64,000 nt of DNA from Ascidia mentula. Taxonomy: Eukaryota; Chordata; Ascidiacea; Phlebobranchia; Ascidiidae. Made by a program: the position numbers and the translations under genes. Where the stretch lies: the NCBI GenBank assembly GCA_947561715.1, contig OX387199.1, positions 20,651,001 to 20,715,000 of the forward strand, written 5' to 3'. This document shows, piece by piece, positions 35,639 through 48,100 of this stretch (the first letter of the stretch is position 1; each line of letters starts with the position of its first letter). The notes below the pieces were generated by a model that ran no database searches, was not told where the DNA came from, and saw nothing but the letters and a program-made list of their open reading frames with translations.

Positions 35639-35785
35639 TCACAGACCGAAATCAAGCTTAAAAAGCAACGATAACAGCAGTTCTGCAACGAGATGGAATT
35701 GAAAACGACCATGAAGACGAGAACACGTCATTAAGAAATGGTTGTTGGAGAAGAATCTCCCTCACGATCGCTAAATCCAGCTCTA
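35639..35785 (+). pseudogene. MAP3K7 last-exon remnant, 3' of GLUT copy F
   Basis: Begins with an acceptor-like CACAGACCGAAATCAAGCTT that matches CACAGACGGAAATCATGCTC at the start of the intact last exon (2036-2055), continues with AAAAGCAACG, CAACGAGATGGA, GAAAACGA, then GAGAACACGTCA and AAAATG/AGAAATGG and CTCACGATCG (intact CTCACGTTCG). It covers nearly the whole exon with internal losses. It lies about 390 bases 3' of copy F, convergent with it. With the remnants beside B and E it shows that the duplicated unit included the end of MAP3K7. Confidence 0.9.
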
Positions 35786-36173
35786 GGATACTCGAATGCA
35801 GAATTATAATCCTAACGATCTCTTAAACCATATCCTAAGATAATTTCATGCTTCTTATTAAGTTTTTCCACCTTAAAAACATGAGCTCTGTACACGCTTA
35901 TATTGCTCGTCTATAAATATGTGCATATTTTTATAGATGTCACAGTACAAAAATAATGCCATTACGTATTTTTTTGCCAATTGTGCCACGATTGGATCTG
36001 TACCATAACAATAACATAACGAACGATGTTCATTTACGTTTTTCCGGAAGGATAACGGCACAGCAGAAACACTTGTGCTTTCTTATCGGTTACAGGTAAA
36101 GAAGTCACTAAAAAGTTGCTGAAAAATACATTTTCTTAACATCGCATTTCATGAAGCTTGTGACCTTTTACGC

Positions 36174-39100
36174 TCACAACATTGTCAAATGGTGAACTGA
36201 GTCTCTGTCATCAGTGGTTGCGTCATACGCTCCATTGTCGTGGGGCTTAATGACGTCACTGATGGGTACTTTGTTGCGTTTAGCAAAGTAAGCTTGGATT
36301 GCGACGACGCTTTTCCCTTTGGTTTCGGGTACGACGATGATCGTGTAGATGACGTTGATCAACGTGAATCCGAGGTAGGGAAGAAGTGCTCCGAATGTGA
36401 GGTATTCCTGTATAGTAGGTGGAGTTTGTTCACGAAATATCACAGGATTATAATTGAATGTTAAATGATGTTCATAGAGCTTCCCAAAATTTTTTATGAA
36501 ATTGGAGTCACTATTTGCTGCAAAGCCAAAAGTGATCTACACAAAAATCAAACATTTGCTGCATAGAAATAAAAGCTCGCTGAAACGACTTCAAACGTAC
36601 AAACAAATATGGAGTCGCGAACCCAGTGAGCGCAAAGAAAAACCAGTATGTGAAGTTTCCCAACGTCATCACAGCCGGGCGCGCTGATTGGTCGAGAAGT
36701 TCAGGTGTGATTGCGTAAGAAACCGTTCCTGGGCCAATCGAGAAACCACCAATGAAAGCTGTAAATAACAATGTATTCGCATTGGTAATGTTTTGACTTG
36801 AATTTTCATCAATTACTGCGTGAAACGTGTACAATGTAATAAGCATGTTTTCTTTGTAACAAATATTAGAGCTTTTGCGAGATTATAAGTTTTTTAGAGA
36901 AATGAAGGTATACGGTTTAAGGACTCCTGTTGACCAAAACACAGATTAAGAAAGCACACAAATGAATTTTTTGTTGTGGATTATTAGAATAAAAAAAAAA
37001 AAAAACTATTACCGAGCATTGCCACAATCGCGACATAAGAGAACCAGGTAACAGAATTTTGGAAAGCGAACATGAAAGTGTAGAGGATGAGCGAAAAACA
37101 AATGATAGTGTTCCCAATCACTAGAAGTCGCTTTCTTCCAAATTTTTCACACAGAATACCCTGTTGATTCGACGATGAAGGCGAAAATTATTGTTTGCAA
37201 ATGAATTTGATATCACCTATAAAGGCTATACTGTTTGTCCTAAAGATTAAAAGAGACATGAGTTATGTTCCTGAGAGAAACGTACTTTTATGATTATGTT
37301 ACACCTAAATATTGTCTGAATATCGTTATTCGAAAATTTCTACTTACTCCAGTAACTGTTGCCACATTTTGGAAGCAGATACTTCCAATAGTGACGTAAC
37401 TAACGATATCGGGGGAAATCCCTGCTAGAACAAACGCATCGTCGAGGTAAAATTGGACTCCGTTAATTCCAGTTAACTGAAGACCTCCCAATATAACAAC
37501 CACCGAAACCAACTGCCACCTCACACGGCGTGACGTCAACACCTTCGAAGAACAACAATTGTGACGTCAATCGAAGTGTTTTTATGAACCAACAGTAACA
37601 TTACTTGAAGGACTGTCATTATTTTCACGTGGCGACTCGCTTTCTCCTCATGACGTAATTGCTCAAGTTCTTCACTGACGTCATCAGTTCCGCGAAGCTT
37701 TTTTAGGACGCGTTCGGCTCCATCGCGGTCCCGATGGGCCAAGTAAAGGGCCCTTTAAAGTTAGTGGAAAAAGGTTCGATTGTATTTATTCACAAATGCG
37801 CACTTACTTTGGACTTTGAGGGAACCGAGGTGAGTACAGGATAAATACAATGCTCGGTAAAGCTGTGATGGCGACGAGATATGGCCAACCTGTCGGTGTA
37901 CCCAGAACCTAAAATGTACATGCGCAGTTCATTGTAATAATAAGAATGTAATTGCGCGAGCCTGTTGCTGGTTAAGTACAATGCCGCAGTACTTCCAACA
38001 ATTTGGTGTTCCGCACGATTATTTTGATAAAAATAGTGTTCCGTGGCTTAAAAAGGTTGAAAAATACTGCAATAATGGAAATGAACCGAGTCCTATGTTA
38101 CCTCCTCCAGACCCAACGAGTTTCCAGTGAGAATTCCGATTCCAATGGATAGGGAGAAGAGCATTCCGACGATTCCACGAATGTGGGAAGCAGATATCTC
38201 TGAAGTGTAGATAGGTCCGATGCCTTTAAATATCAAGCGTTAAATTTCAGTTTGAATTTTTCTGCGGAAATGGATCAATCGGAGTTAGAAACAATAAAAA
38301 CCAAACGAATTGCACATTTATTTCAAATTTTAACTGCATAGTTTTGGTTGATAGTAACTTAGATGGTAGTTCATATACTTTTAAGCCGTAGACCTAAAAA
38401 TAAACATTAGCTGATAGTAAGGTAATGCTGCAAAGCAAATGTTAAATAAAGGTAGAATTAGTTGCTTATAAATCTTTAAGAAAGACCAGGTTGAAAATCA
38501 CGTGTAAATACTAAATGCGTTGTAAGATCCTGGCGCTAATACAGCGTTGCTTTCAGTAGGTAAAATTAAACTAAATAGAATATATACAGCGCGTGCACGG
38601 ATTTTAAACGCTTAATTTTACGGCTGTGCTTTGTGTTCAAAACCTGTTTGAAAGTCGCAGCATTATTCAAACAAACTATGTTGCTGTTAAATTTCAGTGG
38701 GTACTTTTGCAGTGGAAAAAGATCCCTAAATAACATAAGCTGTATTCCTTTTTTGTCGAAGCTGTTACAAACTTTACTCACCTGTTCCAAGTGCACTGAA
38801 TATTCCAAGCACAAACCGACCGATCATAAACGACTCATATGAGTTAATAGGATAAGATATGCACAACAGGAGTGTTCCTACCAGACAAATAGGCTGCAGA
38901 TAAAAATGTTAACATTACTGTTGTAATACTTCTGCTTGCCTTAGTAGGCTCATATATACACAATAGAAACGGCGTTCAACATACTTGCTACCTATTGACA
39001 AAAACCGCCAGTTTCAAAGTTTCAGGTTACAAACACATTACACAATATATTATATATCCGATAATTCACCTCAAGGAATTACCTGGCAATAAACGATTGT

Positions 39101-41227
39101 CACTCGACTCCCATATCTCGCCACTAAAGGGCGCACTAACAAGCAACCAAACATTCCTCCAAAACCGTACAAAGCTGCAGTTAGAGTCCAAAGTAGATTC
39201 AATGTGCCATCAGGCATTGGTACACCGTACCTCAACTAAAAATGTCGGATTAATAAATATTTGTAGTGTTTATTTCATGTGGATTATTAGGCCAAAACAA
39301 TCCTTGTTAACTAGTAGGTTTAAGACCTACGGTATGTGAAATAGGTTTTGGACTCACAGTATGTTTTAGGCCAGTGCAAAAAAATGTATGATTGTCATTT
39401 TGTATGCTAAAAGTTACCGAGACGTGACCTAAACCCTTTAGAGCAGGCGTTCCCAAACTGGGGTCCGCAACGACTGCACGGGGGTCCGTAAAGATAAATT
39501 AAAAAAACAACTGATACGTTTCATACAGTGCGTAAACAGCATTCAGTGCAGTAATGTATAACTTAAGTGGTTTCGTAAGCTGTACAATACGTATAGTGGA
39601 CAATTACTCCACTTTTGAATGGTTCTTACACTGTCTTATCTTTACGAATAAATATTGATACGACACGTATAATAATTTATACTATCTTTGTATCTTACGA
39701 TTTCAACGTTGTTCACAATTGTTTATTTTACTACGCTTCTATGAGGTAGGAATTCATACTTATTGCAAGTGACATACTCTAATAAGGTTAAGGTCGTATT
39801 TGTTGTTTTGTGGAGTGAAACTACAGGTGATTGTGTGGTTACACCAAACTAAATTGTGTGTCGAGTCCAGACTATGCGTAGACTTGGATTGAAGAGTTTG
39901 GTGCAATATATTTGTCTGGCGCAATATGGCTTCGTAAATAAACATGTTTCGTTACTGTTGATATTGTTTTGTAATGTTTTTAGTTGATTGCTGCCATGGT
40001 TTTATTTTGCTTGTGGAGTTAGGTTACTCGTTTAATATCTGAATAAATTCAACGTATTACAGTTTATGTTATTATATATGAACTATCCAAGCTATTATGC
40101 TTGATTTTAACTTCGCTTTGCAAAACTAAAGCATAACAAACTAATATTTACATGCAATATTTACAAATGCTTATTTATGGCCGACGTCACCATTCGGTTA
40201 TGAATCGAGTTGGTGAATGCGCGAGTTTTTTGTGAAGTGCACTATGGAAAAGTATTTGACTGGGACAATATTACTCTGTTAAATTGTGGCGTTACTGATT
40301 ATCGATTGTTTTAGATAATTTTAAAGCGGCTTAATGTAAGATTTACCAAGTAGGACTGATTGTAAAACTTCTGTAGAGGTGCAGCTACAGCGTTAGTCGT
40401 CCCAATGTTGAAGCCGTACACGAACAAAAAGCACCCAGGAGTCAACAGTGCTGGTATCACCGCATAGGCCGTCACCTTTTGCTGTGGGAGAAATACATTG
40501 GTCAGTTAGAAGTTAGAAAACATGTGCTTTCTTATCGATTACAGGTAATTGGAATGCTTGATGGAGACAACCCCTTTCCGGTGTGCGTTGTTAAAGTAAA
40601 GTATGGTGCTGTGCAATAAAAGCTTCATGTTTTTGTGACAAAGTTCGATTCTCGAATGACACGTGGTGTAGGAACTTAACTTAGCAGTGTGCCAAGATTA
40701 TTTTTTAATTCTGAACGGCTTTTCCAATTCCATTAATAACCTAAACAAAAAATGATGCGAACCCCTGATTTGAGTCAACAGCAAATTCCCGGAATTCAAT
40801 TACAAAATCTCATTTTAACTGCCTTTTTCATGCGAGAGAGACAGAAAATCATCAGGCTTTATAGATGACACAGCAAATTTTTGCAAAAAAAAACAACACA
40901 AACGTCAACAATTGCCTGTAGAACTAAGCCATAGATCGTGTAAACACAGTTAACCATTACGAGTGGTTTAAACACCAAAATAACATTAGCAGCAGTAAAG
41001 TTATTTTTGAATACTGTAATGCAGCAAAACTACTCTGGCCGTAACTAATTGTAAAACCTCCCAGCATTAATTGTTTGGTTACTTATACCACACTTAAGTT
41101 TTATATGATCTACCGAACTAAGTTCCAATGGAAGGGGTTAGTAGTAATTTAAGTATTTGCGAGCTGGAATACAAAATTCAGCATCAGTCCCATAATTTAT
41201 TATATTCACCTTATTATGTTGAACCAT
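36174..41227 (-). CDS. GLUT copy F: class II sugar transporter, most diverged member
   Basis: Minus strand exons, transcript order: 41210-41227, 40347-40481, 39083-39235, 38782-38893, 38102-38223, 37808-37908, 37605-37752, 37348-37542, 37013-37160, 36601-36758, 36174-36407; 1524 bases, 507 residues, open throughout. Starts MVQHNK, then QKVTAYAVIPALL where the others have AKVTAYALIPALL. Other private features: GILCEKFGRKRLLV in the TM8-9 loop, GFSIGPGTVSYAITPEL in TM10 (Pro as in GLUT1 GPGP), RFPQSPK loop, TM7 GGLQLTGIN, tail ending HHLTML. Its introns share little with the others, so it is probably the oldest split (inference). It is the copy nearest DCBLD. Expected to transport a hexose or similar solute; substrate unknown. 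Confidence 0.9.
39446..39495 (+). mobile_element. hAT-like terminal fragment in intron 2 of copy F
   Basis: CAGGCGTTCCCAAACTGGGG followed by a GTCCGCAA stretch is a characteristic end of hAT MITEs. A clear partner end was not found within the intron. Confidence 0.45.
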
Positions 41228-44200
41228 CGTTTTTTAATTGAATGTGGAATCGCTGCAGAAAGTATCAGAAAATGCTTCGTTTATGGGAGACCGCTTAACA
41301 CGCACCTTTCCTCGAACTGCCCTGCTAGTCTTATTTACTAACTGACGACGATCAGAGGCCTCCACAACTTCATCGAGTCAGTGTGCTTAATAAGGACTAA
41401 GTAAACGTTAATGGTCACAGGGGGAAACTTCTAACGCGTTCCTAGTAAATATTCATAAACCCTTCTTTATTGCCTATGAATAATAATTATGTATGGTTAC
41501 TCCTAAGTATTTTCAAAATATAAGATCTTGATGTATTAAAAATGAATCAAATTGTTCCATGAGAACATTTGACTGGAATGTTTTATATTACCACCCTATT
41601 GTGACTTTGAGGCACTTCCGACTTTGTACGTTGAACGCAAGTGCGAGCTCTGTTAGCATTCAGGGAATGATGTTTGCACTTCACCACATTGCTCTTGACA
41701 TATAGCTAACCAAACGAAATTTTATGTATTCTCATTCATTTTACTGGAGTTGGCTCGCGAGCGATAACGAGTAGAACCATAACGAGTAAAATTAAAGGTG
41801 CAAATTTACGCACGCGGAATGCAACGAGGCTGTGGCGGTCTTCGAATTTGACCCCGTTGCTGTTTCTCGGTCAAGTTCGCATGTTGAGCTTTAACTTTGC
41901 CGAAAATAATTGCAATCATTTTTATCGTGTTAAAGTGAAATGTTGTTTGCAGGGAATTTAACAGCTTCATATGCCTGACCTTCAAATTCCCATTTTTGGT
42001 AGTCATATTACGTCACAATAAACTGCTGCGTTATGCACTTTATGATGATTTGATTGTTTGCCTAACATAGATAAAATATTGATGAATTAATCGTAAATTT
42101 AAATTAAGTTGAACGTTACTCTGAAAGGGGTTGTGACGAATACCTTCGTATGCCAGAATTGATACATGTTTTCTCTGCTGTATTTGAATGCTGACTTCAC
42201 TTCGTTGTTTTCAAATCAGCCTGACATAGGAAAACACCGCTACTTTCCATACAATATACGCGTTCCGTCAGATTGCAGAACAAGATAAACATGTTTGAAG
42301 TAGATTGGAACTGGAAATACCTCACCTGTCTGTAGTTTGTCGTCTCTCAGCAAACAAACCTTGTGATATTCAGGTGTTTTCCACTTTACATCAATGTCTG
42401 TATTCCATGAAACTGCCCGATTCCCTGAACCAAAGGAATGATTACATTTCCTGATTCGATTGTGAGAATTGCTCCGCAAGCAAGGTAAGCAGTTTAATCG
42501 TGCATAAAATCGCACTGGGGGAAAACCATGCTGGGGTTTGCGTCACCGGGGATTTAAAGGTTCATCACAGTTTGCTCAGTGACAGTCCTGGGAAGGCTGC
42601 GTATTAACGTTGTCATGATTACAGGATTGTTTCGGTGATTCTTCAAATAAAATTTCCCGCAGTTTTCCATAGTTCTGTTGACTGTCTTATATTTATTTGT
42701 GAAACACCGAAATTGGCAACCGGTCCAAACTTTATCCACCAGAGACCTGGTTGTACCAAAAGACCGACGCGTTTAATGTGGGGATGTGCCGAACCGAATC
42801 CGAATATCGTTATCGAATCTGAATATTGAATGCGAAACCTAAATCCAAACAGCAAATTGAAACAACTGGAATAGCTGATTGTGGTTGGAATTTAAACAAG
42901 AAAATTGTTTTAAGAACCAAACACTAGGGAATTTAACGCAAGACATTAAAATAAAATTGTGTCAATCCAGCAAGAATGCAAAAGGGACGTGTGATTTTTT
43001 ACGAACAATATGTATGTATTTATGACGTCATTGAAATATTCGGATTAGATCAAATATTGGCCGCATCTTTGAGGTCCAATCAATCCAGTGTTCGTACCCA
43101 ATTTGATGTAGCATTGATAATAGAAAAAAACACCTTGAATTTGCCGTGCATTGCATACGATTCACGGTCCACCTAGCTATTGTTGACCTCTGCCAACGCT
43201 GCGAGGTGCGCTAATTGGTCGGGATATTCAAGCGTGGATACCTTAATGGTGTTAAAATATTTTATGGAATAAGCTATGAAGTCCAAATGAAACCAGCTTA
43301 TATTCTTCAGTGAATTAAAAAAATATCGTAATTTTTCATTGAAAAAGTAAAAATCTAAAACCTTACTCAAAGTTTGATAACAGCAATAAAGCTTGTGTTG
43401 GCATCGTTAATCCCCTTTCTTCGTATTCTTTCCGATTGATTTTTTTCAAAGATTTTCAGAAACTAATGGAATCAGATCTCACAATATAATATCAGTACGT
43501 TGATTTTTAAGATATTGGACACATAGCCTACATGAATAGAAAGTGCCCATGAGCATCAGTGCATGGGTTGTCACCTTTTGGCGTTGGTGAAACACGTGTG
43601 AGTAGCCAGGTAACACGTGCTCTCGTATAACTGACAAGACTTTATATTGTTTGGTCAATTTAACACATGTAGGAACACATTGAATCGACGTAACCGCATA
43701 ACTGTGTGTTCCCGTTACAGCTGCTCTGCAGAAATGGAAAGCAAAATTATCTGGATTATATCTGATTGGAACGTGTATTCTTATCTTTGTACAAGGTTTT
43801 TATTGAACGAGTCCAGTCCGCATTATTTTTTTTTGCTCAGTCGTGCTCAGTCGTTTTAAATTTATACGGATGGCACCAATGGAAACATTTGGCATTCACC
43901 CTAGTTTAACACGGGCCATTGAAAGCGTACAGAAACAAGACAAGACTCTAACGTCAATCTATCACGCATATTACGTCACTTTCATATATATTGTGGCGCG
44001 GGCCGCAAAAAAGGTAAAACACCAAGAAGATAACAAGAACATGAACGCGTTATTGCAAAACAATTGAAAAAGAAAGCATGGCGCGCCCCAGGTAAAACCG
44101 CAACACTGGGCTTGCAATAACATAACTTGACACTGCATTAAACAACGTCATCACTCATGACGCCACAATAGGGTGGGGGGTGGGGATAAGCGTTGGCTTT

Positions 44201-45117
44201 AAGGTGTTGGTCATGGAGGGATAGAAAGTGTTGACGCAAACTTGATACATGTATTGCAAACAGTTAGTTGTATCTGAAAAATTCACACCTTATTGGGAAA
44301 TTGAAGGTGTTGATTTTCGAGAAAAATACGCTTTGTAACACCGAACTAAATTTGAGATTCGACATAATTTCGTTTAAAATATATCTTTTCTGCTTTATAT
44401 CAATCTTTGCAAACTATTGCAAAGTACTAACGTAGCGACAGAAGAACTTTACGGGGAATTTTCTTGAAAACATTAACAGTTGAAACAAAAGATTACAATA
44501 TCGTTTCCATATACTTCCATACACTTCACATTATGAGTGATGTACACACGATCGTTTTTGCAAAAGCGCTCACTTGAAGACAACGTAACATTTGCGTCAC
44601 AATACTGATCACGTGACGGCGCATGCGCACAAAGGAAAGCGGGCGGGAGCAGCCAAAAAACACTGAGCAATGCATGTATAACACGGTACATAACTGCACG
44701 CTAGGTGGCGCCGCAGCGCGGGAGGGCAACAACAGCAAGAATATTCACGACACGAAAGAACAACAGTAATAATAACAACTGACATATTTGGCAAAGTAAG
44801 GAAACAAAGAAAAACAATGCAAAGTGAAAGCGAAGCTCAGTTGATGAAACTCGGGAATGGTGAAAAAATCGGGAAAGTCCCGTACGTGCGACTGGCTGTT
44901 TCCGATTTTCGTGGCTTTCAGACTTTGGCAAGAAAAGTGAAACGCTAAACCCGTAATAGGCGAACAATATGGCAGTAGTGTTTACACACTCGTTTTTGAC
45001 AGAATAAATGACGTCACAAGGTACTGACGTCATGTCACAACTTCGGTGGTCGGTATGGCGTTTATGTTCAAGCGTTGAAGCGAACGGCAAGCGTGAAAAC
45101 AAAGAGAACAGCTTGAT
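41228..45117. other. Intergenic region between GLUT copy F and DCBLD
   Basis: About 3.9 kb: upstream side of F and 3' side of the DCBLD-like gene (both minus strand), so it should contain the F promoter and the DCBLD 3' UTR. The promoter block seen before copies B to E is not clear upstream of F. A CpG-rich patch with a CACGTG box and an NRF1-like palindrome sits at 44606-44630. No protein-coding gene recognised. Confidence 0.6.
44606..44630. promoter_or_regulatory. CACGTG E-box next to an NRF1-like palindrome
   Basis: ATCACGTGAC is followed directly by GGCGCATGCGCAC; the second contains GCGCATGCGC, the core of the NRF1 site. Side-by-side E-box and NRF1 sites are common in animal housekeeping promoters. 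No known gene begins next to it; a 43-residue plus-strand frame starts at 44817. Function is inference. Confidence 0.4.
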
Positions 45118-48100
45118 TTAAACAGGCGTGTGCAGGTCGAGCTGGTCGTAGTTGTTCATCGTCGTCACGGCAACCACGCATTTGCTGCCCTCTGTCGGCG
45201 AAGGGTATTTTTGCGGGTAAAGTTGGTCGTAACCGTTGCGTTGTTTCGCGATCGAGTCAGAACGCGACGTGGATCGAGTTATTTTGTGATCTGAACCTGG
45301 ATAAGTAAAAATAACGTTTAAATTTTGTGATCTGGACCTGGATAAATAAAAATAACGTTTAAATTTTGTGATCTGGACCTGGATAAATAAAAATAACGTT
45401 TAAATTTGTGGTGAATGACCGACAATGGAAATATACGACTGTGAATTTCGACAAACATGTATGTACGTAACCAGGGATAAAAACCAAATCTCTATGACAA
45501 CATTAACTTGTAACCAACCGTTATATCGCGCCATTCCGGGATCGCTTCCACCATGTCTGACGTCAGCCTCAATTCCGTTGCCAGGTAACGCGGCGAACAT
45601 GGGCGTTCGGGGCGTCTTGTACGACGGAGCCTTTCGCGGCCATGCGCCTTCACGTAAATTCTCGCTCTTTGGCGCCCCCGTGGCGTGGGGATGCGAGTTG
45701 GGTAAATGTCCGTTAGACGGCACCATGTGATTCGTGTTTTGCGCCTCGTATTCAGGAACTGACGAATAATATGGAGCCTCGTTGAGGTCCAAACGTTGTG
45801 AGGCAAGCGTTTCGAAGGGGGAGTGTGACGACCCCCCTGACGACGACGAATGACGTTGTCCTGATGTCACAAAGCCAGCGTGGGGAGGGGACTGACTTCC
45901 ACCCCGTTTTTTGTGCGAGAACCTCGGAGCAGTGAAGGATGTTTGAGGTGGGGCAGTTTTCGGGGGAACAGGTAGTTCCCCGCCGTCACCCCCAACCGAG
46001 ACGTGCACTTGGTGGGGGAAAGTCCCCGACCTCGAACGCTGGGAGTGGGAACCCCCGAATGAGGCCATGTGCTGAAGTGGGGGAAACACCGCGTTCGAGT
46101 CACCATTGCCCCACAGCGCCCCCTGGCTGCCTTGTTGTTGCCACAGCATTGTGTCCGACTTCTTACTGTGCTGACTCGAGGCTGTCGAGCCTTTTGATGA
46201 CGTGCGCGCTGCTGATGATGCAACGAACTCCGTCACCGGGTCGGCGATGACTTGGTACTCGTGGTCATCGTCTGCAAAGAAATATCAGAATATTTAGGAA
46301 AATGTAGTATAACGCTACCATATTAATTATACTCAAAGAAGTTTAAAAATAAAGACCAAATTAATTCTTCTTATACACCAAGGCGATAAAATACACAAAC
46401 AAACGCATGTGCAGTTCAAAACATGTTTGGCATAATTTTTAACAAGTTTCCGTATGCCAGGAAAATTCCCACCAGAAAACGTAGCCGTCCCCAAGCAACA
46501 AATTATTTACCTGAAAAACTGTCGGTGTCGTCGTCATTGCTACACACCCGTCCGCCAGGTGACAGCAGAGCGCTGCTTGGTCCGGCCAGGTCACTTGCAG
46601 TGTACGAACCGCGAACAGCAGACGTAACTATATCCCCGTTCTGAGACAACTGGGGTTGAAGCGTTACCCCACCGCGAGCATTCTGGACCGTGACGTGATC
46701 TTGAGCGCCCACTATCGGATAGCTGTCCGTGTAATTGTCGTTCTTGAATAGAAATTTTTGGCTGCCCTTTTTACCCTTCCGGCTCGTCTTTTTGTCCTCT
46801 TTCTTGTACGGTGGAAAACGGACTGTGGGGGCTGTGGAGAGCATAGGAGTTACGGATTGATTGCCATCACATATTCGGCGAAAAACAAAGTCTTACGTGT
46901 AACAATGTAAAGACACGAATCAACAAAACTAAAGAGTAGACACCGACCGAGAACCACGCCAAACTAATTTGTTGTAGATGAAATTTTATTCAACTCGCAT
47001 AGCCATTATTTCCAATCACAACTTGTTACTCACAATCAATTCCTGCATGGTAGGTTGCGTTCGATTGAGCAATTGACATTTTCGGCACCATTGTCTCCAC
47101 TTTGGGTTTCTTTTTGCTGTAATACAGACTTATTATGACGTCACTATGACAAAAACAAAGATCACATAAATCTGTAATTTTATAATAGCGAACAGTGGAT
47201 CCCTGATCACTGGGAAATTGAAAACCAAAAAAAATTGCTGTAATTTAATGAAAATTATGATAAAATAAATCCTCATTCACAAATACGCATAATAACTTAC
47301 CGTTTCCTAACCAATATCAACACGAGGGCAGCCAGCAGTATTGACGTCACAGCCAAGGCGGCAACGATGGCTATAATAATGATGCTCCGCTCTGTGACGT
47401 AACAAAACATCCAGTTTAGTCTCATAGCAGCACTCGGGAGAGGCGATGCTTTGGCTTTTATTACATAAGCAAGCACAAATGCGGAGATTATGTGATAAGT
47501 GCTCGATTGTTCATCGACGCGTAACGAAGGGCATTCAGGTTAAACCGTGTGTGATGTCATAAAGGAAATCTGTCAAGGGGCATTGCTATGCTTGCCTTGT
47601 CTTGTGTGTAAGACCCTGGTGTTAAAGTAAGCGATTTGCGATGTCCTACATGCCAGTGATGTTTAGGTTGAACTCAGCCCCAGTAATGAGCTTTGCGAGC
47701 ATCGAAATTCTCGTTAAGTTTTCATTTGAATTTAAACAAAATTTTTAGGTGAACGAACTCAAATTATTTGTATGTTTTCTCGTGCGAACTCGGTTTTAAA
47801 TCTCAGTCCACCAACTTTCCATATCATTACAATACAAAACCGAAGTATTAAAAAAAAACATTAGAAAACACTTCATTATAAACTTACCATCAAGAGGAAC
47901 CACAGGAGTTTGGCCGGGTGGTTCAGGTTTTACCTGCCAACAATATCAGTTTAGTGGCGATCCAACATTAAATGAACATTTATAACTTACCACTACAGGA
48001 ACAACTTCTGTACGGTTGCGGTTTGCCTGTGTAGCTGATTCTGTCAAATATACAACATGGTTAATCGGTGAATTACGTCGTTATATGCAATCACTTTTTG

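Larger units (their letters stand above)
34537..36173. other. Spacer between GLUT copies E and F
   Basis: About 1.6 kb with no intact gene. It contains a hAT-like fragment (about 35259-35310), the MAP3K7 last-exon remnant at 35639-35785, and flank sequence shared with other copies near 35880-35945. Confidence 0.6.

Noticed and set aside
44701-45102. Minus-strand frame of 133 codons downstream of DCBLD
   Set aside because: Lies beyond the DCBLD stop codon at 45118, has no domain, and is most likely 3' UTR or intergenic sequence.
45425-46250. Plus-strand frames across the DCBLD tail exon
   Set aside because: Shadows of the minus-strand coding exon 45519-46271, which is supported by matching phases on both sides.
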